Source: Pleionea sp041589565
Lineage (GTDB): Bacteria; Pseudomonadota; Gammaproteobacteria; Enterobacterales; Kangiellaceae
NCBI GenBank assembly: GCA_041589565.1
Contig: JBFHVL010000106.1
Span: forward strand, 1-11,373
DNA: 11,373 bases
Direction: 5' to 3'
Position numbers and translations under genes: made by a program. Positions 1 to 6,656 of the stretch are shown here, in pieces. Numbering within the stretch: the first letter of the stretch is position 1; the number at the start of each line of letters is the position of its first letter. The notes under the pieces are model-generated. The model saw nothing but the letters and a program-made list of their open reading frames with translations. It was not told where the DNA came from and did not search any database.

Positions 1-1464
1 CTGGGAATGGAGTTTCGTTATTTGCAAGGCGACAACCTAGAGTCACGCCACTATGGAGAAAGCCAGATCCAGTTGCTCGATGATCGTCTGGCAGAAAATA
101 GTGAGCAACAACGCTGGAGTTACCAGCTGTTGCATCAGTCACGTTTTGCTGAGTACTGGCGTATTGATGTTAAGGCTGCAGGAGTCAGCGACCCTTGGTA
201 TTTTCAGGATTTAGGAAATGATTTTGCCAACAGCAATCTCGATAGGCTCACTCGCTTCGGTCAAGTGGGTTATTTTGCTCAAGAACTTCAAGCAGGTGTA
301 AGCCTGTTACAATTTCAACCCCTGGCGATTGCCACCGAGCCTTACCGCGAACTGCCGCGCTTTCACCTGTTCTGGCAACCGCTCGATGCAGCTAATCCCT
401 GGCAGTGGACGCTGTCCGCGGAACATACTCAATTTAGAAGCGACGATCCGACGCAAGTCGAAGCCGACCGCAGTGTGCTGCAATCACGACTTCAATACGA
501 CTGGTCAAGTGCCTGGGGCTTTTTAAAGCCGGCTATCAAATGGCACCATGCGAGTTACCACTATCTGGATGACTCCCGTTCCGCCGACTCGCTGGATATC
601 CCGAGTTACAGCATCGATAGCGGTCTTATTTTTGAGCGCGCGCTCGATTCGGGAACACAAACTCTGGAGCCGCGTCTTTTTGTACTCTATACGCCTTACC
701 AAGATCAGTCGTCCGTGGCTGTATTTGACACCCGCGAGCCTGACTTCAGTTTTGATCAACTGTTTCGCGATAACCGCTACTTAGGACCAGACCGGATCGG
801 CGATGAAAAACGCGCATCGATTGCCATTACCAGCCGTTTTTTTGATGCCGAGGGTAACCAAGCCGTTAAACTGTCGCTGGGCCGCAGTTATTATTCTGAA
901 CCTCCACGGGTAACTTTGCAGTCAGGAACTGTCAATGACAGTCGCACCAGCTCCGATCCGGTAGCCCAGTTTGTCTGGCACCCTGACAATAATCTGAGAC
1001 TCAGTGCGGATCTGGCTTACAATCGACAACGCGATGAAACTTCTCAGGGTCGATTGAGCCTGATGTATGAACCCAAAGACAATTTTATTGTCAATGTCAG
1101 TCACCGGTTTAAAGATACCGAGGCCGGCTTTCTGGAGCAAAGCGATCTGGCCTTCGCGTTACCTCTTAGCGAGCGATGGCGAGTGATGGGACGCTGGCAG
1201 TACGATCTGGTTCAGAAACAAAGCCTGGAAACCTTTGCCGGACTGGAATATGAGTCCTGCTGTTGGGCAGTACGCATTTTTGCGAAACGCTATTTAAGTG
1301 CGCGTCTGGATGTAAATGGCGGTATAATCCCCGACCAATCAGGTCGCTTTAACAGCGATGTGTACCTTCAGTTCATTTTTAAGGGGATGGGGGGCGCTGG
1401 CCAGAAATCACTGTCACGCCAGTTGGAAGACAGTATTTGGAGCTATCAGGATTTACTGTATTAA
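1..1464 (+). CDS. lptD: LPS-assembly protein LptD, C-terminal part (5' end outside window)
   Basis: LptD is the outer-membrane beta-barrel of the Lpt machine. With the lipoprotein LptE it inserts lipopolysaccharide into the outer leaflet. The frame is open from base 1, so the visible 487 residues are a fragment; E. coli LptD is about 780 residues, so the N-terminal jellyroll domain and first strands are missing. The fragment shows the alternating aromatic and polar pattern of barrel strands throughout. It ends with the family signature SCCWAVRIFAKRYL; the adjacent cysteines at fragment residues 420-421 match the C-terminal pair that forms the interdomain disulfides in E. coli. Strand-like segments (RFNSDVYLQFIFKG) follow, then a short polar tail. 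The identity is also supported by surA starting 57 bases downstream, the usual neighbour and a chaperone for LptD. The ATG at base 7 is internal, not a start. Confidence 0.95.
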   Translation: MGMEFRYLQGDNLESRHYGESQIQLLDDRLAENSEQQRWSYQLLHQSRFAEYWRIDVKAAGVSDPWYFQDLGNDFANSNLDRLTRFGQVGYFAQELQAGVSLLQFQPLAIATEPYRELPRFHLFWQPLDAANPWQWTLSAEHTQFRSDDPTQVEADRSVLQSRLQYDWSSAWGFLKPAIKWHHASYHYLDDSRSADSLDIPSYSIDSGLIFERALDSGTQTLEPRLFVLYTPYQDQSSVAVFDTREPDFSFDQLFRDNRYLGPDRIGDEKRASIAITSRFFDAEGNQAVKLSLGRSYYSEPPRVTLQSGTVNDSRTSSDPVAQFVWHPDNNLRLSADLAYNRQRDETSQGRLSLMYEPKDNFIVNVSHRFKDTEAGFLEQSDLAFALPLSERWRVMGRWQYDLVQKQSLETFAGLEYESCCWAVRIFAKRYLSARLDVNGGIIPDQSGRFNSDVYLQFIFKGMGGAGQKSLSRQLEDSIWSYQDLLY

Positions 1465-1521
1465 CCAGCAAAATTTTAGGAAAGCGAGCCCGCATTCAAC
1501 GCAGTAACCACGGAAACATCA

Positions 1522-2817
1522 ATGAAGAATATTATAATTAGCAGTTTTTTAGTTTTATTAGGCAGTCATTTCGTTACCGTTCAGGCGGAAGAACATCTGG
1601 ATCAAACTGTTGCCATTGTGGAACAGGATGTGATTCTGGAAAGCGAACTTAAACGGCGCATGAAGGCCATTTTGCGTCAGCTGAAAGAAAAAAATCAGCC
1701 TACGCCACCAATGAAAATTCTACAAGATCAGGTACTGGAGCGTTTGATCGTTGATTCTTTGCAACTGCAAATGGCGCGTCGTGCCGGAGTAAGAATTAGC
1801 GAACAGGAACTTAACGCTGCGGTTCAGGACATTGCCAATCAAAATAATATGACCTTGGAACAGTTGCGCAAATCGATGGAAAGCGATGGCATCAACTGGG
1901 AATTATTCCGCGAAGATTTACGCGAAGAAATCATGGTAGCCCGAGTACGTCGTGGTCAGGTAATGCGCCGAATCAATATTAGTGAGCGAGAGATAGACAA
2001 TCTGGTTGCACTGATGGATGCCGAAGGCGAGCAAAACGTACAGTATCATTTAGGGCATATTTTAATCCCCATTACCGATGCCTCTGAGCAAAGCAACATC
2101 CAGCAGGCGCGCGAAAAAGCACAGGACATTATTCGCCAACTTCGTGAAGGCGCTGACTTTGCCAGTCTGGCGATTCAACACTCTGCCGGTCAGGAAGCTT
2201 TACAAGGTGGTGACTTCGGTTGGCGTCCAGCAGCCCAGTTGCCCACTCTGTTTGCCGGACCCGCCAAAGCATTAGAAATTGGTGGAGTCAGTGATGCATT
2301 GCGCAGTGGTAGTGGTTTCCACATCATCAAACTGCTCGATAAGCGCGGTGAAATGAAACACATTGTCCAACAGGTTAATGCACGTCATATTTTGTTAATG
2401 CCTAACACTCTACGTGATGAAGTCAAAACCAAAGATCTTATTTTCGATTTGAAAAAACGCATCGAAGCAGGTGCCGATTTTGCGGAGCTTGCGAAAAAGC
2501 ATTCTGACGACAAAGGCAGCGCACGTTCCGGTGGCGAGCTTGGCTGGAGTGAGCCAGACAAATACGTAGGCCCGTTTAAAGAAGCCGTGGAAACACTACC
2601 ACTGAATAAAGTAAGCGAGCCGTTTGTCACTCAATTTGGCTGGCATATTGTTGAAGTGTTAGGTCGTCGCGATGCCGACCAAACCGACGAACTCAAACGG
2701 GATCGTGCTGCTCGAATTTTACAAGCGCGAAAATTCGATGAAGAAGTCGAGAGCTGGTTACGTGAAATGCGCGACACTTCCTTTGTTGATATTCTGATTG
2801 ATGACAACAACAAGTAA
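1522..2817 (+). CDS. surA: Periplasmic chaperone / peptidyl-prolyl isomerase SurA
   Basis: SurA escorts unfolded outer-membrane proteins, LptD among them, through the periplasm to the BAM complex. The 431-residue product has a Sec signal peptide with likely cleavage after A22 (VTVQA|EE), an N-terminal helical chaperone domain (about 25-165), and two parvulin-type PPIase domains at about 173-274 and 284-383, carrying GGDFGW (229-234) and GGELGW (337-342). A C-terminal helix (about 388-420) completes the chaperone core. Length and domain order match E. coli SurA (428 residues). The ATG is preceded by a short purine stretch (CGGAA, 1511-1515) and gives a proper signal peptide, so I accept it. 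It lies 57 bases after lptD, with no terminator between, and is probably co-transcribed with it. Confidence 0.96.
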   Translation: MKNIIISSFLVLLGSHFVTVQAEEHLDQTVAIVEQDVILESELKRRMKAILRQLKEKNQPTPPMKILQDQVLERLIVDSLQLQMARRAGVRISEQELNAAVQDIANQNNMTLEQLRKSMESDGINWELFREDLREEIMVARVRRGQVMRRINISEREIDNLVALMDAEGEQNVQYHLGHILIPITDASEQSNIQQAREKAQDIIRQLREGADFASLAIQHSAGQEALQGGDFGWRPAAQLPTLFAGPAKALEIGGVSDALRSGSGFHIIKLLDKRGEMKHIVQQVNARHILLMPNTLRDEVKTKDLIFDLKKRIEAGADFAELAKKHSDDKGSARSGGELGWSEPDKYVGPFKEAVETLPLNKVSEPFVTQFGWHIVEVLGRRDADQTDELKRDRAARILQARKFDEEVESWLREMRDTSFVDILIDDNNK

Positions 2818-2821
2818 CTTT

Positions 2822-2842
2822 GGGCTGCGCTGCTCGCAGCCC
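2822..2842 (+). other. Intergenic GC-rich stem-loop between surA and pdxA
   Basis: Four bases after the surA stop codon, an 8-bp perfect inverted repeat, GGGCTGCG (2822-2829) and CGCAGCCC (2835-2842), flanks a 5-base loop. No T-run follows, so it is not a canonical intrinsic terminator. It could act as an mRNA 3'-end stabiliser or processing site for surA, or reduce expression of pdxA relative to lptD-surA. The hairpin is directly visible; the role is inference. Confidence 0.6.
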
Positions 2843-2903
2843 TACTTGGCGCAACGACTCTTTAGTGAGAAGCCAGCAATCAGTGTTTAAGCCTCACCCA
2901 ACT

Positions 2904-3908
2904 ATGCCGGCGGTAGTGATTACCACTGGCGAACCTTCAGGCATCGGGGTCGAAGTGACCCTGAAAGCCCTGCTGCAAGATTTCCCGGCAAATATAATTG
3001 TATTGGGCGATTTCGATCATATTGCGAGCATTAATCAGCGAGCCAATTTAGGATTAAAACTCAAATCCATTGCACAGGTTTCTGAGTGTGCACCTCATAA
3101 AGCCGGTGAAGTCACCATTTTGTCACGACCACTGCCGTCCGTTGCAAAGCTGGGACACCCCAATAAAACGCATGCTCATTATGTGCTGGAGCTTTTATCT
3201 TCCGCACATCATCTGGCTCAATCTGGCGCGGTCGATGCCATAGTCACCGCACCGGTGCACAAAGGCATCATTAATGATGCCGGCACTCCATTTAGCGGGC
3301 ATACGGAATTTTTTGCCGAACACAGTAATGTCGAACGTGTGGTAATGATGTTGGCCAGTGAGCCGATGCGCGTCGCCTTAATGACCACGCATCTACCATT
3401 ACGACAAGTACCTGATGCAATTAGCGAAACTCAAATTCATCAGGTTCTGTCAATTTGTGTTCGAGGCCTGCAGCAACTTGGAATCGATGTTCCTAAAATC
3501 AAAGTGTGCGGGCTTAACCCTCACGCCGGTGAACAAGGCCATTTGGGAAGAGAAGAACTAGACATCATCACTCCAGCACTTAGGAGTTTTTCTCAAGCCT
3601 TTGTTGAGCTTGCCAATAGCAGTGACATTTCCGGCCCTTATCCGGCCGATACGCTATTTTCTAACAGCAATTTAAACACTACCGACCTGTTTCTGGGTAT
3701 GTATCATGATCAGGTACTTCCGGTGATAAAATACGCCAGCTTTGGTGCCTGCGCCAACGTCACCTTGGGACTACCCTATTTAAGAACTTCGGTGGATCAT
3801 GGCACCGGGCTTGATATTGCCGATCAATTTATCGCTGACAGCGGCAGTATGGAATATGCGATACAATTCGCACTCAAAGCGATTCAATCAAAACAGCGTA
3901 CTTCCTAA
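2904..3908 (+). CDS. pdxA: 4-hydroxythreonine-4-phosphate dehydrogenase PdxA
   Basis: PdxA oxidises 4-phosphooxy-L-threonine with NAD(P) in the DXP-dependent pathway to pyridoxal 5'-phosphate; it is a cytoplasmic metal-dependent enzyme. With the ATG at 2904 the protein has 334 residues (E. coli 329). Visible signatures are TTGEPSGIG near the N terminus, TAPVHKG (115-121), SGHTEFFA (131-138) and the three histidines expected to bind the divalent metal: H163 (TTHLPL), H207 (NPHAGE) and H268 (MYHDQ), followed by TSVDHGTGLD near the C terminus. The frame is open upstream to a TTG at 2820, but that would put the intercistronic hairpin into coding sequence. A GTG at 2883, with GAGAAG about 10 bases upstream, would add seven residues and is a real alternative, because the ATG lacks a clear ribosome-binding site. 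The stop codon overlaps the rsmA start by one base, implying translational coupling. Confidence 0.95.
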   Translation: MPAVVITTGEPSGIGVEVTLKALLQDFPANIIVLGDFDHIASINQRANLGLKLKSIAQVSECAPHKAGEVTILSRPLPSVAKLGHPNKTHAHYVLELLSSAHHLAQSGAVDAIVTAPVHKGIINDAGTPFSGHTEFFAEHSNVERVVMMLASEPMRVALMTTHLPLRQVPDAISETQIHQVLSICVRGLQQLGIDVPKIKVCGLNPHAGEQGHLGREELDIITPALRSFSQAFVELANSSDISGPYPADTLFSNSNLNTTDLFLGMYHDQVLPVIKYASFGACANVTLGLPYLRTSVDHGTGLDIADQFIADSGSMEYAIQFALKAIQSKQRTS

Positions 3909-4714
3909 TGAAACCCATTCATCATCAGGCAAAAAAACGATTTGGTCAGAACTTTTTACACGACCCAACCGTTATCGGCCGCATTGTTTCCACCATCAAT
4001 CCCCAGCCAGGTGATACCATCGTTGAGATTGGTCCCGGGCCCGGGGCTTTAACCCAGCCGGTGCTCAAACAGGCAGGAAAACTCAAAGCCATCGAACTGG
4101 ATCGTGAAGTCATTCCAAAACTCAAAATGTTCTGTCTGGGTGATGGCGAGTTGGAGATCATCGAAGCCGATGCACTAAAGGTCGACTTTCGACCATTTGC
4201 CGAGGGAGCTGGCTCGCTAAGAGTCATTGGTAATCTGCCCTACAATATTTCGACGCCGCTGTTGTTTCATTTATTTGAACAGGTGGATGTGATCCGCGAT
4301 ATGCACTTTATGTTGCAGAAAGAAGTGGTTGATCGTCTGGTCGCGGTTCCCGGCACCAAAGACTATGGTCGCCTCAGTATTATGGCGCAGTATTACGCCA
4401 ATCCTGAACTGATGTTTCTGGTAAAACCCGGCGCCTTTAATCCACCTCCAAAAGTGGATTCGGCGATCGTTCGCTTGATCCCCAAAACCACCGAAGAAAA
4501 ACAAACGACCGACGTAAAACTGATGAATCAGGTGGTGACCAGTGCTTTCAGTTTACGCCGCAAAACCATCCGTAATAGCCTCAAGAAGTATCTTTCTGGC
4601 GAAGATTTTGAAACCTTGTCGATTAATCCGCAGGAACGAGCCGAAAACCTGTCGCTTGCTGATTACATCAAAATTACCGACTACCTGATAACGCAAAACA
4701 CTAACGCGGATTAA
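3908..4714 (+). CDS. rsmA: 16S rRNA dimethyladenosine transferase RsmA (KsgA)
   Basis: RsmA dimethylates two adjacent adenosines in the 3'-terminal helix of 16S rRNA (A1518 and A1519, E. coli numbering) with S-adenosylmethionine, a late checkpoint in 30S assembly. The 268-residue product is close to the E. coli length (273). Visible motifs: KKRFGQNFLHD at 9-19, SAM motif I VEIGPGPGALT (39-49), acidic ribose-binding loop IELD (62-65), catalytic motif IV NLPYNIS (109-115), the conserved NPPPKVDSAIVRL (178-190), and FSLRRKTIRNSLK (214-226) from the C-terminal helical domain. The ATG shares one base with the pdxA stop (TAATG), so ribosomes finishing pdxA probably reinitiate here. In enterobacteria apaG follows; here it is absent and pyrE comes next after about 94 bases. 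Confidence 0.97.
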   Translation: MKPIHHQAKKRFGQNFLHDPTVIGRIVSTINPQPGDTIVEIGPGPGALTQPVLKQAGKLKAIELDREVIPKLKMFCLGDGELEIIEADALKVDFRPFAEGAGSLRVIGNLPYNISTPLLFHLFEQVDVIRDMHFMLQKEVVDRLVAVPGTKDYGRLSIMAQYYANPELMFLVKPGAFNPPPKVDSAIVRLIPKTTEEKQTTDVKLMNQVVTSAFSLRRKTIRNSLKKYLSGEDFETLSINPQERAENLSLADYIKITDYLITQNTNAD

Positions 4715-4758
4715 AACGGTGTTACACAGCGGTCAAAGATATCTGTGCGAAATCAAGC

Positions 4759-4764
4759 TATAAT
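4759..4764 (+). promoter_or_regulatory. Candidate -10 box of a pyrE promoter
   Basis: A perfect TATAAT lies 45 bases before the pyrE start in the rsmA-pyrE gap. No good -35 sits at 16-18 bases; the best nearby sequence is poor. An imperfect dyad, CACAG (4725-4729) and CTGTG (4743-4747), just upstream could be a protein-binding site. It suggests pyrE can be transcribed apart from the upstream operon. No attenuator like that of enterobacterial pyrE is visible. Confidence 0.4.
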
Positions 4765-4808
4765 TGCCACCACTTTTACTCACACAATGTTTAAATAAGT
4801 TAACAGCA

Positions 4809-5456
4809 ATGTCCGATACCAAACAGCGTTTTCTGCAACTGGCCATTGAGCGCCAGGCTCTCACATTTGGCGAGTTTACTCTTAAATCTGGCCGTATCAG
4901 TCCGTATTTTTTCAATGCAGGACTATTCTCCACTGGCAAAGACCTGCACCAACTGGGGCTTTGCTACGCACAAACATTAAAAGCGGCCAATGCCGAATTC
5001 GATATGCTGTTTGGCCCGGCCTATAAAGGCATACCGCTGGCTACCGCCACGGCCACGGCTCTGTACGCCGACTTTGAAAACGATGTGCCTGTTTGCTACA
5101 ACCGCAAGGAAGCCAAAAGTCATGGCGAAGGCGGCAATCTGGTTGGTGCGCCGCTGCAAGGCAAAGTCTTGATCGTGGATGATGTGATCACCGCAGGAAC
5201 CGCCATTCGCGAGTCGATTGATATCATTAAAAGTCACGGCGCGACACCTGCTGGCGTACTGGTTGCCCTCGATCGGCAGGAAAAAGGTAAAGGCGAACTC
5301 TCGGCTATTCAGGAAGTCGAAAAAGAATACCAAATCCCCGTTTTTTCTATAGTTAATTTGACTGACTTGGCAAATTTCATTAAAACAGATACACAACTGT
5401 CTGTTTATAATGACAAAATCGCTGCTTACCGAGCTCAATATGGCATTGCCGAATGA
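4809..5456 (+). CDS. pyrE: Orotate phosphoribosyltransferase PyrE
   Basis: PyrE transfers the ribose 5-phosphate moiety of PRPP to orotate, giving orotidine 5'-monophosphate, the fifth step of de novo UMP synthesis; it acts as a cytoplasmic dimer. The 215-residue product matches E. coli PyrE (213). Visible are the N-terminal FTLKSGRISPYFFNAG (23-38) contacting orotate, the flexible catalytic loop NRKEAKSHGEGG (98-109) with its lysines and histidine, and the type I PRPP-binding motif VLIVDDVITAGTA (120-132). I chose the ATG at 4809 because the family starts about 20 residues before the FTLKSGR block. The longer open frame would begin inside the TATAAT promoter box. The Shine-Dalgarno site is weak. 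Its neighbours do not belong to the pyrimidine pathway. Confidence 0.97.
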   Translation: MSDTKQRFLQLAIERQALTFGEFTLKSGRISPYFFNAGLFSTGKDLHQLGLCYAQTLKAANAEFDMLFGPAYKGIPLATATATALYADFENDVPVCYNRKEAKSHGEGGNLVGAPLQGKVLIVDDVITAGTAIRESIDIIKSHGATPAGVLVALDRQEKGKGELSAIQEVEKEYQIPVFSIVNLTDLANFIKTDTQLSVYNDKIAAYRAQYGIAE

Positions 5457-5504
5457 GTGATATCGACTAAGTAACTGTTCCAAAACTCTGCTAAAGTAAA
5501 CACT

Positions 5505-6491
5505 ATGCGAACTATGAAACCACTTTCTGTCTTTGCCTGTGTGCTGCTCACCGGCAGCCTCATCTTTAGCGGACTAACCCACGCCAAAAAGTTCTATCGT
5601 TATAAGAATGCCGAGGGTCAGGTCATTCTGGTAGACCAACTGATCCCCGAGGCGATTTCAGCAGGCTACGATGTCATTAACGAAGAAGGCAAGTTAGTCC
5701 AATCAGTACCTCCCGCCAAAACCTTGGGAGAGCTGGAGCAAGAGAAGCTACGAGAAATAGAGCTCAAACGGCAAAAACGCGAAGAGCAGCGGCAACTGCG
5801 TCGTGATGCCGAGCTGTTACGGCTCTTCAGTACCGTTGATGACATTATGCGTGCCCGGGATGCCGCGCTGTTGGGTATCGAGCAACGAGCAGAGCTGAAC
5901 GAAAACGACAAGCGCTTACTTAAAGCTTCATTGGAAGACATGCAACGCCGCGCTGCTGACTTGGAGCGTACTGGACGTCCTATTCCAAAAGCCTTACAGG
6001 ACAATATCATCGAGCAGCAAAAACAAATTGCTGATCGAGAGCGTAATAGAGCCATTATCGAAGAAGAACGCCAACGCGTAATGAGTGCCTTTGAAAAGGA
6101 TATGGTGCGTTTTAAAGAGTTACAGGCGAAGCGTATGGCGCATCGATTCCAGAACCAACAGTCGGATAATACGCCTGACAATGTCCTGATGATGGCGTGT
6201 AGCTCTCGCGAAGAGTGTCATAATATTTGGCAATTGGCGCAGGTGTATGCTCAAAACAATGCCAGTGGCCGGCTGGAAGTCGTCACCGATACCATCATTT
6301 TGACGTCGGCGCCTAAGTCCGATAGCGAAATAGGAATATCCTTTTCCAAATTACCGTCGCGTACCGATACGCAAATTATTCTGGAAGTGTCCTGCAACGA
6401 CACAGAAGCGGGAGAGCAGCTGTGTGCCAGTTCGGAAGCCAGAAAAGTACTCGATGGTTTTCAGAGCTTTGTACAAAAGCAGCTTCGCTAA
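5505..6491 (+). CDS. Secreted DUF4124-type coiled-coil protein of unknown function
   Basis: The 328-residue product begins with a Sec-type signal peptide (hydrophobic core about 8-24, likely cleavage after A27, THA|KK). The mature N terminus KKFYRYKNAEGQVILVDQLIP resembles the DUF4124 domain, a short beta-rich module common in proteobacterial envelope proteins. Residues about 75-215 are highly charged, rich in E, R, K and Q, and probably form a long coiled coil broken near RTGRPIPK (156-162). The C-terminal region (about 225-328) has four cysteines, C232, C238, C297 and C307, which could form periplasmic disulfides. Function is unknown. A second ATG at 5514 (MKPLS) is an alternative start, and neither has a clear Shine-Dalgarno site. 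It lies 48 bases after pyrE, and its 3' end is followed by two terminator hairpins. Confidence 0.8.
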   Translation: MRTMKPLSVFACVLLTGSLIFSGLTHAKKFYRYKNAEGQVILVDQLIPEAISAGYDVINEEGKLVQSVPPAKTLGELEQEKLREIELKRQKREEQRQLRRDAELLRLFSTVDDIMRARDAALLGIEQRAELNENDKRLLKASLEDMQRRAADLERTGRPIPKALQDNIIEQQKQIADRERNRAIIEEERQRVMSAFEKDMVRFKELQAKRMAHRFQNQQSDNTPDNVLMMACSSREECHNIWQLAQVYAQNNASGRLEVVTDTIILTSAPKSDSEIGISFSKLPSRTDTQIILEVSCNDTEAGEQLCASSEARKVLDGFQSFVQKQLR

Positions 6492-6647
6492 AAAACGGCT
6501 TATAAAACTCCAAAACGACAAAAGCTCCTTTCGGAGCTTTTGTTTTTCTGCCTTACGTAAGGCTTTTTTTGACTTCTCGTGAACACCGCCTTTGCTTTGC
6601 ATTAATTCAGGCACTGTCCAATTGCGTGGTTTGTTATGCTTTTTCAT
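6351..6647 (-). CDS. Small basic protein downstream of rtcB; frame runs through the terminator
   Basis: This ORF starts 9 bases after the rtcB stop. GAGGTGA (6651-6657), a seven-base match to the anti-Shine-Dalgarno complement, ends 3 bases before the ATG, so translation coupled to rtcB is very likely. The first about 43 residues look like a real protein, very basic and predicted helical (MKKHNKPRNW, then GGVHEKSKKALRKAEKQKLR). They recall short basic conserved hypothetical proteins of proteobacteria, but I cannot name the family. From residue about 42 the frame passes through the convergent terminator and continues antisense to the DUF4124 gene, reaching its first stop at 6351-6353 (98 codons). 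The distal half looks like accidental antisense sequence. Either transcripts end inside the ORF, giving a non-stop mRNA and a roughly 43-residue nascent chain, or read-through gives a 98-residue form, or an ancestral stop codon was lost. Confidence 0.55.
   Translation of the reverse strand: MKKHNKPRNWTVPELMQSKGGVHEKSKKALRKAEKQKLRKELLSFWSFISRFLAKLLLYKALKTIEYFSGFRTGTQLLSRFCVVAGHFQNNLRIGTRR
6512..6547. terminator. Bidirectional intrinsic terminator between the two convergent gene blocks
   Basis: An 11-bp perfect stem (6518-6528 with 6533-6543), with core GCTCC/GGAGC flanked by AAAA and TTTT, has loop TTTC on the + strand and GAAA, a stable GNRA tetraloop, on the - strand. On the + strand TTTTGTTTTT follows the GC core, a strong signal ending the lptD-to-DUF4124 block. 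On the - strand TTTTGTCGTTTT follows, a weaker but plausible terminator for rtcB and the small gene behind it. Confidence 0.85.
6550..6570 (+). terminator. Second, backup terminator hairpin (+ strand)
   Basis: The perfect 14-base palindrome GCCTTACGTAAGGC (6550-6563) can fold as a 5-bp stem with an ACGT loop and is followed by seven T (6564-6570). It lies three bases after the first terminator and probably stops + strand read-through toward rtcB. On the - strand the same bases code for residues 29-33 of the small ORF. Confidence 0.6.
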
Positions 6648-6656
6648 ATGTCACCT

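Noticed and set aside
4725..4747. CACAG/CTGTG dyad after rsmA as a terminator
   Set aside because: The stem is only 5 bp with a 13-base loop and there is no T-run; at most it is a weak protein-binding site.
4977..5483. 168-codon open frame on the - strand across pyrE
   Set aside because: It is antisense to conserved pyrE codons and resembles no protein; pyrE is certain.
5666..6181. 171-codon open frame on the - strand inside the DUF4124-type gene
   Set aside because: The product is almost only Ser, Arg, Cys and Leu, as expected from the antisense of a Glu/Arg-rich coiled coil; no ribosome-binding site or domain is seen.
6351..6647. Identification of the small basic ORF as ArfA
   Set aside because: It shares the terminator-in-frame arrangement, but none of the ArfA sequence (such as the KGKGSY block) is present.
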